Assembly (NCBI GenBank): GCA_965203305.1
Contig: OZ241874.1
Coordinates: 2,976,001 to 3,040,000 of the forward strand
Reading direction: 5' to 3'
DNA: 64,000 nucleotides
Origin: Bin80 sp965203305
GTDB taxonomy: Bacteria; Bacteroidota; Rhodothermia; Rhodothermales; Bin80
Positions 10,445-18,512 of the stretch are shown here, piece after piece (positions within the stretch are counted from its first letter, which is position 1; each line of letters begins with the position of its first letter). Position numbers and translations under genes: made by a program. The notes under the pieces were generated by a model. The model made no database searches. It was not told the DNA's origin and was given only the letters and a program-made list of their open reading frames with translations.

Positions 10445-11035
10445 TCAGATGTCCAAACAGGCCCCAATTCGGCCGAGAAGCTCCTTTCGCCCCCTTCGGT
10501 CAGACGCAGAAGTAACAATGACCGGCAATTCTGTTCCGCAACCTTCCAGTGCCTGCTTTGCAGCCTGAATGCTGTGAACAATTTTATTTCCAGACAGCTT
10601 ATCTGCCTTTGTGAGAATTAAAAACCTCCTGGCCTCCGTCTCTCGAAGAAGCAGCATGACTTCCTGATCCAGACTTGTGGGAGCGTGCCGGCTGTCTACA
10701 AGGTGAAGCACCGCACTCAGGGCAGTTCTCCATACAAGGTAAGCTGTAATCTGTTCTCTCCATCGAGCCCTGGCCTTCTTGCTGATTTTTGCGTACCCAT
10801 ACCCGGGAATATCCACAAAGTATATTCGCTGATTTACCAGGTAGAAATTAAAGGTCTGTGTTTTCCCGGGAGTAGTACTGGTTCGCGCTATGGATTTTCT
10901 CCGGCACAGCATATTCAGGAGGGAACTCTTCCCTACATTGGAGCGTCCGATAAAGGCTATCTCAGGCAGTCCTTCATTCGGCATCTGATCCATGCTTTCC
11001 ACACTCTTCACAAATGTAACCTGCTGAATCTCCAT
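10445..11035 (-). CDS. ysxC: Ribosome-biogenesis GTP-binding protein YsxC/EngB
   Basis: This 196-aa TrmE-Era-EngA-EngB-Septin-like GTPase has all G motifs: GRSNVGKSS (G1, residues ~31-39), the TTPGKTQ switch (G2), VDIPGYGYA (G3), LTKADKL (G4) and VTSASD (G5). YsxC/YihA binds immature large ribosomal subunits and is normally essential for 50S assembly. The length is normal for the family (~195-210 aa). It is the last gene of the minus-strand run tatA-gatA-sucD-ysxC and starts 12 nt after the sucD stop, so it is likely co-transcribed. Repeat copy A follows its stop at once. Confidence 0.95.
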   Translation of the reverse strand: MEIQQVTFVKSVESMDQMPNEGLPEIAFIGRSNVGKSSLLNMLCRRKSIARTSTTPGKTQTFNFYLVNQRIYFVDIPGYGYAKISKKARARWREQITAYLVWRTALSAVLHLVDSRHAPTSLDQEVMLLLRETEARRFLILTKADKLSGNKIVHSIQAAKQALEGCGTELPVIVTSASDRRGRKELLGRIGACLDI

Positions 11036-11047
11036 GGATTCGCCTGT

Positions 11048-11917
11048 TCAGAGTCCTGCACTCCGAACCGTTTTTCCAATATGTGCCGGATCTCGAACAA
11101 TGTGGGCACCCGCGTCAGCCAGTGCTGCAAACTTGTCCTCTGCAGTGCCCTTCCCGCCTGCAATGATTGCCCCCGCATGTCCCATACGGCGCCCGGGAGG
11201 AGCAGTTGCTCCAGCAATGAATGCCGTAACCGGCTTGCTCATATGCTCTTTGATGTATGCCGCAGCATCTTCTTCATCCGTCCCTCCAATCTCTCCAATC
11301 AGAACAATTGAAGCCGTATCAGGATCTTTTTCAAACAACTCCAGCGCATCTGTGAAGCGGGTACCGATGACGGGATCTCCTCCGATTCCGATTGCTGTGC
11401 TTTGTCCCAGCCCCTCACGCGTAAGTTGATCAACGGCTTCGTAGGTCAGGGTCCCTGATCTGGAAATTACCCCTACAGGGCCTTCGGCAAAAATCATTGC
11501 AGGCATAATACCAACCTTGGCCTGTCCGGGTGTCAAAAGACCTGGACAATTCGGTCCCACAAGGCGAGATCCTGAAGATTTTACGTAATGGAATGCTTCC
11601 ACCATATCCCTGATCGGGATTCCCTCGGTAATACATACGATCAGACGCAAACCTGCATCCGCAGCCTCCATGATGGCATCCTTCGCAAATGCAGGAGGGA
11701 CAAATATGACAGAAGTATTGGCACCTTCTTCGGTTACAGCCTCGCGAACTGTATTGAATACCGGATGTCCCAGATGCTGCATCCCTCCCTTGCCCGGAGT
11801 GACTCCCCCGACAACCCTGGTTCCATATGCAATCATCTGCTCCGCATGAAATGATCCCTCCTTGCCTGTAAATCCCTGGACCACCAGTCTTGTGTTCTTG
11901 TCAACTAAAATGCTCAT
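11048..11917 (-). CDS. sucD: Succinate-CoA ligase subunit alpha
   Basis: The 289-aa protein shows the CoA-binding fold at the N-terminus (VVQGFTGKEG, residues ~12-21; GGVTPGKGG) and the ligase domain with the phosphohistidine loop MGHAGAIIAGGKGTAEDK near residues 245-262. GPNCPGL and SRSGTLTYEA are the other family signatures. With SucC it converts succinyl-CoA, phosphate and NDP to succinate, CoA and NTP in the TCA cycle. The beta subunit gene is not in the window, so the two subunits are unlinked here. It sits 23 nt downstream of gatA in a housekeeping run. Confidence 0.95.
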   Translation of the reverse strand: MSILVDKNTRLVVQGFTGKEGSFHAEQMIAYGTRVVGGVTPGKGGMQHLGHPVFNTVREAVTEEGANTSVIFVPPAFAKDAIMEAADAGLRLIVCITEGIPIRDMVEAFHYVKSSGSRLVGPNCPGLLTPGQAKVGIMPAMIFAEGPVGVISRSGTLTYEAVDQLTREGLGQSTAIGIGGDPVIGTRFTDALELFEKDPDTASIVLIGEIGGTDEEDAAAYIKEHMSKPVTAFIAGATAPPGRRMGHAGAIIAGGKGTAEDKFAALADAGAHIVRDPAHIGKTVRSAGL

Positions 11918-11940
11918 TGATTTGATTTTTTTGAATAGTT

Positions 11941-13380
11941 CTATGGCAAAGTGCCTGCCAGTTCCATAATCTTCTTGCCTGTGGCAAGCAGCCTTGATTC
12001 ACTAAACACTGGACCCATGAGTTGTACCCCCACCGGCAGGCCCTCATTTGTTTTTCCGACAGGAACGGACAGTCCAGGGACCCCAGCCAGGTTTGCCGTC
12101 ACTGTATGGGCATCACTAAGATACATCCGAAGAGGATCGTTCCCCCATTCCCCAACCCGTACGCCAGCAGCGGGCGTTACGGGGGACAAGAGTATGTCTG
12201 CATGCTCCCATGCCTCATCAAAATCCCTGCGAATCAGTGAACGTACACGCTGTGCCTTCCCGTAATACGCATCATAATAGCCTGCCGAGAGCACATAGGT
12301 CCCGAGCATAACTCTCCTTTTCACCTCGAATCCAAAGCCATGACTTCGTGTGCTTGTGTACATGTCGCTGAGCGATTCCTTTTCGGTACATCGTCGAATT
12401 CCATATTTGACTCCATCATAGCGAGACAGATTGCTGGATGCCTCCGCGGCTGCAAGAATATAATAGGCAGCAATCCCGTGTTTTATGTGCGGCATCGGAA
12501 CAGACACAAGCTGCGCCCCCTCGGACTCCAGGTTATGCGCAGTCTGCTCAACAAACTGCTGCACATCCTCTTGAACTCCTTCACCATCATACCCTTCCGG
12601 CAACCCAATTCGCAGTCCGTGAACAGATGCAGAAACAGGAAAATTCATAGTGTTTTGGGGGGGATCCAGGCAGGTGGCATCATTCGGATCACTTCCGGCC
12701 ATGTGCCAGAGAATTTGAGCGACAATTTCTGGATCTTTTGCAAGCGGACCAACGCAGTCAAACGAGGAGGCAAACGCCACCAGACCGTAGCGACTGACCA
12801 GACCATAGGTCGGCTTCAGCCCCAGAACCCCACAGAATGCCGCGGGCTGGCGGATGGATCCTCCCGTATCCGTGCCAAGTGTAGCATGACACATGCCGGC
12901 CGCCACCGCTGCCGCGGACCCTCCCGAGGATCCTCCTGCAACATACTCCTGATTGTGGGGATTCAGCGTAGGACCGTACGCAGAGTATTCTGTTGTTGAT
13001 CCCATGGCAAACTCATCGCAGTTTGCCCGTCCGATCAGGAGTGCCCCGGCATTTCGCAGACGGGCTACCGAAGTTGCTTCAAATGGTGGTCTATATCCTT
13101 CCAGTATTCTTGAGGAACAGGTCACAGACCACTCTGTCGTACTGAGCACGTCTTTTACACCAAGCACAAGTCCCGCCAGGGGGAGGTTTCTTCCATCCTG
13201 CAGAGCCTGATCCGTTGCTTCTGCAGAACGATATACAGACTCCGTATCCACATGCGTGAGCGCATTCAGAGCGGGGTTCTTGCTCTGAATCACATCCAAG
13301 GCACCCTGTACAATCTCTGCACAGCTCGTGCTTCCTTCCAGCAAACCCCTATGACAATCGGCAAATGACGGCAGAGCCAT
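11941..13380 (-). CDS. gatA: Asp-tRNA(Asn)/Glu-tRNA(Gln) amidotransferase subunit A
   Basis: At 479 aa this is a normal-length amidase-signature protein. The Ser-cisSer-Lys machinery is visible: Lys in VLGVKDVLS (~residue 75), the Gly/Ser loop VAGGSSGGSAAAVAAG (~150-165) and the nucleophile region GTDTGGSIRQPAAFCG. GatA frees ammonia from glutamine and passes it to GatB, which amidates misacylated tRNA. Its presence implies an indirect route for Gln- and/or Asn-tRNA. It lies 35 nt after tatA and 23 nt before sucD on the same strand; gatB and gatC are not in the window. Confidence 0.95.
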   Translation of the reverse strand: MALPSFADCHRGLLEGSTSCAEIVQGALDVIQSKNPALNALTHVDTESVYRSAEATDQALQDGRNLPLAGLVLGVKDVLSTTEWSVTCSSRILEGYRPPFEATSVARLRNAGALLIGRANCDEFAMGSTTEYSAYGPTLNPHNQEYVAGGSSGGSAAAVAAGMCHATLGTDTGGSIRQPAAFCGVLGLKPTYGLVSRYGLVAFASSFDCVGPLAKDPEIVAQILWHMAGSDPNDATCLDPPQNTMNFPVSASVHGLRIGLPEGYDGEGVQEDVQQFVEQTAHNLESEGAQLVSVPMPHIKHGIAAYYILAAAEASSNLSRYDGVKYGIRRCTEKESLSDMYTSTRSHGFGFEVKRRVMLGTYVLSAGYYDAYYGKAQRVRSLIRRDFDEAWEHADILLSPVTPAAGVRVGEWGNDPLRMYLSDAHTVTANLAGVPGLSVPVGKTNEGLPVGVQLMGPVFSESRLLATGKKIMELAGTLP

Positions 13381-13415
13381 ACGCAGTTCCCAGACATGCC
13401 AAGACCAGCAGAGGA

Positions 13416-13682
13416 CTACTTGGACGGTTCAGCGGGACTATTTGCCTGCGCAGACTCCTGTGTCTGGGATGCATAGCCTGCGGGCTTTTGTTGCGCTGGC
13501 GGGCGATAGGCCGGAGGCCGGTCTTCTACAGTAAGCTCCCGGCTGATTTCACTCGTGGCGGATTTGAATTCCCGGATTCCTTTTCCGAGTCCGCGTGCAA
13601 CTTCCGGGATGCGTTTGGCCCCGAACAATACCAGAACAATGAGCAGGATAATTGCAATTTCCCATGGTCCAAGTCCGAACAT
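13416..13682 (-). CDS. tatA: Twin-arginine translocase subunit TatA/E
   Basis: An 88-aa protein with the canonical TatA plan: a short N-terminal transmembrane helix (GPWEIAIILLIVLVLFG), the conserved FGAKRIPEVARGLGKG hinge and amphipathic helix with the invariant FG, then a disordered Pro/Gln/Ala-rich tail. TatA oligomers form the pore for folded, twin-arginine signal proteins. tatC is not adjacent. It is the first gene of the tatA-gatA-sucD-ysxC run, so its promoter should lie in 13683-14100. Confidence 0.92.
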   Translation of the reverse strand: MFGLGPWEIAIILLIVLVLFGAKRIPEVARGLGKGIREFKSATSEISRELTVEDRPPAYRPPAQQKPAGYASQTQESAQANSPAEPSK

Positions 13683-14175
13683 AATGTACCCCCAATAATT
13701 TCAGTTACAAAGTAAAGGCTAGCGAGTTCTTTCGGGGGAAACAAGGAGCTGCACCCTATGTTCCCGTCTATCCTGGTACAATATCAGAATTGTCGCCCTT
13801 TTGCCAGATTTTCTTGAACTGTTTTCTGTAAATACTGGCAATGTAATGCTGTGAATTGCCAGAGTGCGGATTCTTCTGTCCCTAAGATGCCTCCTGACAG
13901 AACCCTGGCGAGGTGCATCACACCACCTTGCGATTTCAGAGTGAACAAAACAGAGATATGATTTGGGAACAGTCTTCCATCAAAAACATACCCGTATCTG
14001 CCTGGTCTGCATGAAGTTTTCATGAGAATGTGTGCACACGGAAACCTCAAATAGCCTGCCCCAAATTCAACCGCTTCTTCTCTGCAAGTGACAAGCATCA
14101 AGCCTGACTAGGGCCTTCCACTTCGTTGTCATTCGTTTCACAGGGGACATCCCTGTCTCACATGCTCAGGTCTCC
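13683..14175. other. Divergent intergenic region between tatA and aroA
   Basis: About 490 bp that must hold the promoters of the minus-strand tatA run and of plus-strand aroA. A 105-codon open frame on the minus strand (13784-14101) has no recognisable domain, signal peptide or ribosome site and is probably chance. I see no RNA gene. Confidence 0.35.
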
Positions 14176-15456
14176 ATGACCCAGTCCGTTTCCGGTACAC
14201 CACATTTTGCGGGAAGGATCACACTTCCCGCAGACAAGTCAATCGCCCATCGCGCTGCCCTTTTTGCATCCATTGCGAAGGGAACATCCACTCTGTATAA
14301 TTTCCCCGTGAGTTCAGACCCGCAGAGTACGCTCTCCTGCCTCCGACAGCTGGGAGTTCCGATTGAAGTTGCCCGGGAAAACACTATAGTAATCAAGGGA
14401 ATTGGTCGAAACGGTTTGCGCAAACCCGATGCCCCACTTGACTGCGGGAATTCTGGAACAACGATGCGCCTGCTCTCTGGCATGCTGGCAGGACAGCCAT
14501 TTGACAGTGAACTGATCGGAGATACCTCGCTCAGCACCCGTCCCATGAATCGAATTGCAGAGCCTCTGCAAGCAATGGGAGCCCGTCTCTCTCTGACTGA
14601 CGGGCATGCCCCAATCCGAATTCAGCACTCTGGCACATTGAAGGGAATTGAATATCACCTTCCTGTTGCTTCCGCGCAGGTAAAATCCTGCGTGCTTCTT
14701 GCGGGTCTGTGGGCCGAAGGGACCACAACTGTTCACGAGACCATCCCTTCCCGGAATCACACAGAACTGATGCTGAAGCTTCCTGTCTCCCAGTCTGACG
14801 GAAAATACTCCATCCGATCTACTCCGTCTCACCCTGTTTCTCCGAGCAAAATCACGCTGCCCGGTGACTTCTCTGCCGCCGCATTTTTTCTGGTGGCTGC
14901 CTCCATTGCAGGAACTGGTCCTGTCTGTATTCCCGGGACAGGCCTGAATCCAAGTCGAACAGGGTTATTAACCACACTAAAGAAAATGGGAGCAGATATC
15001 CAGACCACTGCACGGTCAATGTCTGGTTCTGAGCCCACAGGGGATCTGACTGTACGGAAATCTCCATTGAAGGGGATAACTCTTGAAGGCGGGCAAATTC
15101 CCAATATTATTGACGAAATCCCCGTGATTGCCGTGGCCGGCGCATATGCAACAGGAACAACTGTCATTCGCGATGCCACAGAGCTGCGCCACAAAGAGTG
15201 CGACAGAATTCATGCCACCGTAACAAATCTTCGCAAGATGGGGGCACAAATTGAAGAGTTTGAAGACGGGTTCACAATCACAGGGACGGGCTCCCTGAGT
15301 GGAACGATCATTTCAAGCTATGATGATCACCGCATTGCTATGGCCATGGCGGTAGCTGGACTTGGAGCACAGGGCACAACAACCATTCAGAATGCCAATG
15401 CCGTCAATGTATCTTTTCCTGAATTCTGGGACACGCTCGCCCGGCTACAGGCATGA
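14176..15456 (+). CDS. aroA: 3-phosphoshikimate 1-carboxyvinyltransferase (EPSP synthase)
   Basis: The 426-aa enzyme transfers the enolpyruvyl group of PEP to shikimate-3-phosphate, step six of the shikimate pathway. Visible signatures are the N-terminal LPADKSIAHRA (the PEP/S3P lysine), the first EPSP signature LDCGNSGTTMRLLSGMLAG near residue 95, GDFSAAAFFLVAA near 235, the second signature ELRHKECDRI near 336 and the C-terminal SYDDHRIAMAMAVA. Length is normal. The ATG at 14176 gives the expected N-terminus. The gene is alone on the plus strand and converges on the MGMT-family gene with only 19 nt between stop codons. Confidence 0.96.
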   Translation: MTQSVSGTPHFAGRITLPADKSIAHRAALFASIAKGTSTLYNFPVSSDPQSTLSCLRQLGVPIEVARENTIVIKGIGRNGLRKPDAPLDCGNSGTTMRLLSGMLAGQPFDSELIGDTSLSTRPMNRIAEPLQAMGARLSLTDGHAPIRIQHSGTLKGIEYHLPVASAQVKSCVLLAGLWAEGTTTVHETIPSRNHTELMLKLPVSQSDGKYSIRSTPSHPVSPSKITLPGDFSAAAFFLVAASIAGTGPVCIPGTGLNPSRTGLLTTLKKMGADIQTTARSMSGSEPTGDLTVRKSPLKGITLEGGQIPNIIDEIPVIAVAGAYATGTTVIRDATELRHKECDRIHATVTNLRKMGAQIEEFEDGFTITGTGSLSGTIISSYDDHRIAMAMAVAGLGAQGTTTIQNANAVNVSFPEFWDTLARLQA

Positions 15457-15475
15457 GCAGGCTCACTGTCTGCAA

Positions 15476-15835
15476 TCACTGTAATTCATTGCCTGGAATC
15501 CAGAGGTGGCGAGAGAGAATAACGCAACCTTTTTCGTCAAACATTACCCCCTCCATCCGAAGCAGTTTTTCCATCATGTGAGGGTCCCCAAAATTCTTTG
15601 CCCCCGTCAGCGCGCCGTATCGGTTCACAACCCGATGACACGGCAAATGTGAGTCCCTGGCAGCTTTGAGGGCCCACCCAACCGCACGAGAAGCACTTCT
15701 GCTTCCAAGATACTCAGCAATATGTCCGTACGTGGTGACTCTTGTTACTGGTATTCGGGCAACTGTATCCCAGACATTCTGGAAGAAATTCTGATCACGA
15801 CCGAAGGAAGAGGGCTCGCCCCGAAAATCAAACAT
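15476..15835 (-). CDS. MGMT-family DNA-binding protein (alkyltransferase-like)
   Basis: The frame is open to 15973, but the first 46 codons run through a degenerate short repeat, so I choose the ATG at 15835 (MFDFRGEPSS), giving 119 aa. The product is the compact C-terminal domain of O6-alkylguanine-DNA alkyltransferases: helix-turn-helix VTTYGHIAEYLG, arginine-finger helix ASRAVGWALKAARD, the active loop LPCHRVV and GALTG. The acceptor cysteine of PCHR is present, so it may be catalytically competent rather than an ATL protein, where Cys is replaced. The lack of the N-terminal MGMT domain fits the small Ada_DNA_bind-type group. Role: direct reversal or flagging of O6-alkylguanine. Confidence 0.85.
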   Translation of the reverse strand: MFDFRGEPSSFGRDQNFFQNVWDTVARIPVTRVTTYGHIAEYLGSRSASRAVGWALKAARDSHLPCHRVVNRYGALTGAKNFGDPHMMEKLLRMEGVMFDEKGCVILSRHLWIPGNELQ

Positions 15836-15852
15836 GACCGTTCCCAGTTCTG

Positions 15853-15953
15853 GAAGAGGATCCTGCCAAAATATGGCTACCCCCGATCTGATATGCCTGC
15901 AAGCATTCCCAGAGTGATATTTCCTCGTCGTACGGGATTTCTGAAAGAAGCTC
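15853..15953. repeat. MITE-like short repeat, copy C (degenerate)
   Basis: The interior (GATCTGATATGCC, AAGCATTCCCAGAG, TTTCCTCGTCG) matches copy A at 10.35 kb almost base for base, but both termini are worn (TGCCAAAAT on the left, GAAAGAAGCTC on the right). It lies just upstream of the MGMT-family start and makes that frame look longer than the gene is. Confidence 0.6.
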
Positions 15954-16011
15954 TGGAATCCGATCCCGAACATTCTGGATCAACATGGACTTGTGATCAG
16001 ACAATTATGTG

Positions 16012-16550
16012 CTACCTTCGCAGTGTCCCGGGCTTGCCTTTTAATCGCCAGTATACCGTCGTGTCTTTCAGCAGACTGTAGTATGGAATTCGATCAAATG
16101 AGCGATTACTGCAATCATCCAGAGCGTTTGTATCTGCTCCTGCATCAATCAGAACTCGCAGAATGTCACAGTCTTCATTCATTTCGGCAGCTATATGAAG
16201 GGGGCAGTCACTCCCGCACCTGCATTAATCAGCATCTGAACAACCTCAAGGTTCATGTTTCATCCCACGGCGATATGAAGCGGAGTGAAGCCCAGTCCAT
16301 CCATTTGATTGACATCTGCCCCCGCTTCAAGCAAGATCCAGATGACCTCCAGATCGGGACCAGACAGTACAGCTTCGTGAAGAGGAGTGCTGTCCATCTT
16401 GTTCTTTGCATTCACATCTGGCCCAGAATCAACCATCTTCTGTACAAGGCCGGGATCCTTTCTGGACTCCAGAGCACAAAACAGCTCAACAGTCGGGAAC
16501 ACGGCACTGGCAGAGAGTGTCATCACAGATGCAAAGACAGCCTGAGTCAA
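16012..16550 (-). pseudogene. Decayed ankyrin-repeat protein
   Basis: The first 96 codons give a leader-like N-terminus (MTQAVFASVMTLSASA) and ankyrin repeats: GPDVNAKN-x-STPLHEAVLSG and AGADVNQMD-x-GFTPLHIAVG. A TGA at 16260-16262 then interrupts the third repeat. The same frame resumes as MNLEVVQMLINAGAGV, and a frameshift near 16200 (a G run) leads into a frame with LRVLIDAGADTNALDD and a stop at 16012-16014. So one nonsense codon and one frameshift split an original gene of about 180 codons. Ankyrin repeats mediate protein-protein contacts. A leader suggests a periplasmic product, which is inference. Confidence 0.75.
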
Positions 16551-16716
16551 ATGGCAGGAAATTCAGAGCACTTGTATTCTGCTGCGATTGCAATGTTTTC
16601 GCTCATCTGGCGAGGTGAATGCAGGATCAAAAAGAGAGATTTCCGAAATGTGCTCACCTTTCCCTCACTGAACAGCCTCCTGCATCTGCATGGCCATCAC
16701 AGGCAGTTAGAAATGT

Positions 16717-18504
16717 TTATCCTTGATCATCCTGCACCTGCAACCCGAGACTTCTTGACACTTCATGTCCAGATACATGATCCTGAACTGTGACCGTGAT
16801 CAGAATCTCTCCCGACCTTTGCCCCAGATCCAGCAGAATCTCCTCCCGCTCCACTCGACTCCTGCCTTCAAGTTCTACACTTGTTGAGGACTTGCGACGA
16901 TGCTTTGCGGAAACCTCATAGGTAACGGTATACGATGTCCAGTCATTCGCTCCATACGTAAGATGATAGATTTCAAATTCCAGTCCAAACCTGGCTCCCA
17001 CGGGAAACCACCCGTGCGGCCAGGGAAATGATTCATTCGCATCCGTATAGGAAAGAGGTTTCAGGTCACTCATCTCCAGCGTCATCCCGCTCGCATCCAG
17101 TGCATGCAGCGAGTCAATGCTTATGGACCGCACCTGTACCCGCTCCCCAATCTTCCCCTGCACGATCTCGTACTGATCCCATTGAAGTGCCAGGTGATAC
17201 AGGCCCGCACCTCCATGCATCTGGATAATCTGTACCGGAATGTTTGCTGCCTGGCGGGATCGTGGCATCATCTGCACACGGATGGCATCTGTGCTATTCT
17301 GAGATGGTCTATAGTCCGAATTTCTCCGTTCTGCATAGGTTTGAATGACATACCCCTCTTCTGCCATGTGTCCAGAAACTTGTAATCCTCCAGGTTCGGG
17401 GTGCCAGTAAATCTCGGTGGTGGTAGTTCCATCAGGATCCAAAAATCGTGCATGTCGCATCCCCATACCCAGTTGTGGTATGGCTTGAAATACATCCGAT
17501 GAAGTTGGAGGAAGCAAGATCTCTCGCTGGTAGGCAGCCTGTTGGTCTTCTGTCTGTGCACCCAAGAGTATGCTCTGGGCAATGATACTGGCTGGCTGGG
17601 CTGTACGGCCAAATTCTGACGGTTCAGCTCTCTCTCCCTGTGTCAATAGCCTGGCTCCAGTGACGATCTTGGCATTCGCGACTGGATCTCGCCACCGTAA
17701 CCGTCCCGTAGGCTCATTTGCCAGAAGCCACTGATCCACATCGTTAAATCTTGCTCCAAAGTCAGCATGCTCCAGTGCCAGCTGTTGATACACAGAGCGC
17801 ATTACAGCCATCAGCATCCTTGACTTGACCTGTCCACGCCCTCCATGCCCTATGCCTGCCCGAAGCACGGAAGGCAGCAAATCTGAGGTATCCCCCAGTC
17901 TGTAGCGGTCGCCATCCCGTACAAAAAGAAAATAGGCATCCCGGTGGAGGTTCAGGTATCGCCAGAATTCGTTTTCTGGAAAATCTCCCAGACTTACGGC
18001 AATGCCGGGCTGGAAAACAGCATCAATGAGCCGCGGATCATCAGAAACAATTCGGATATTCCGCTCTGGAGTTCCATACCGTACATGAATTTCCCCGCGT
18101 GCATCGTACCCCGTCGCACATCCTGAACAGGCATAGTGTTCCAGTGCATGCTGCACGCGCCGGACATGCTCTATCATGCGCTCGTTGGCTTTGGAGGCCG
18201 GGAGCGGATCCTGACTCCTCCACCAGCTCTGAACCGCATCCCGTGCATTCTGTGTGGTCAGTATGGAATCTGATCGCAGAACATGCTGAAGCACTGATTC
18301 CGGCAGGAGGGGGATCAGCCGCAACAGCTCCAGCGCGAGGAGGGAAGGATCAGACCCCTCGGCAAACAGCAGCTCGTACCGGGTCACAGAATGTGCGACC
18401 TGCTCAAGATCCGGCGACTGTGCCCAGCCGCTCTCTCCTGCCATCAGGCAGAAAACAAACCAGAATACACAGCAAACCCTGAGATGCTTCCCCTTCATGA
18501 ACAT
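16717..18504 (-). CDS. GWxTD-domain-like secreted protein
   Basis: This 595-aa protein has a signal peptide (MFMKGKHLRVCC...SGWAQS). Residues ~120-160 contain YDARGEIHVRYGTPERNI followed by ENEFWRYLNLHRD, which resembles the core of GWxTD-domain proteins of the FCB group, though the literal GWxTD motif is not intact. Helical repeats precede it (LLALELLRLIPLLPESVL), and the C-terminal ~200 residues look beta-rich. Function is unknown for the family. It begins 8 nt after the stop of the CRTAC1 lipoprotein gene, so it is the distal member of a three-gene operon with two FG-GAP/ASPIC lipoproteins. A hypothetical secreted protein is the fallback call. Confidence 0.6.
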   Translation of the reverse strand: MFMKGKHLRVCCVFWFVFCLMAGESGWAQSPDLEQVAHSVTRYELLFAEGSDPSLLALELLRLIPLLPESVLQHVLRSDSILTTQNARDAVQSWWRSQDPLPASKANERMIEHVRRVQHALEHYACSGCATGYDARGEIHVRYGTPERNIRIVSDDPRLIDAVFQPGIAVSLGDFPENEFWRYLNLHRDAYFLFVRDGDRYRLGDTSDLLPSVLRAGIGHGGRGQVKSRMLMAVMRSVYQQLALEHADFGARFNDVDQWLLANEPTGRLRWRDPVANAKIVTGARLLTQGERAEPSEFGRTAQPASIIAQSILLGAQTEDQQAAYQREILLPPTSSDVFQAIPQLGMGMRHARFLDPDGTTTTEIYWHPEPGGLQVSGHMAEEGYVIQTYAERRNSDYRPSQNSTDAIRVQMMPRSRQAANIPVQIIQMHGGAGLYHLALQWDQYEIVQGKIGERVQVRSISIDSLHALDASGMTLEMSDLKPLSYTDANESFPWPHGWFPVGARFGLEFEIYHLTYGANDWTSYTVTYEVSAKHRRKSSTSVELEGRSRVEREEILLDLGQRSGEILITVTVQDHVSGHEVSRSLGLQVQDDQG

Positions 18505-18512
18505 GCTGGCTG

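Noticed and set aside
13784..14101. A 105-codon minus-strand frame between tatA and aroA.
   Set aside because: No domain, signal peptide, ribosome site or operon context.
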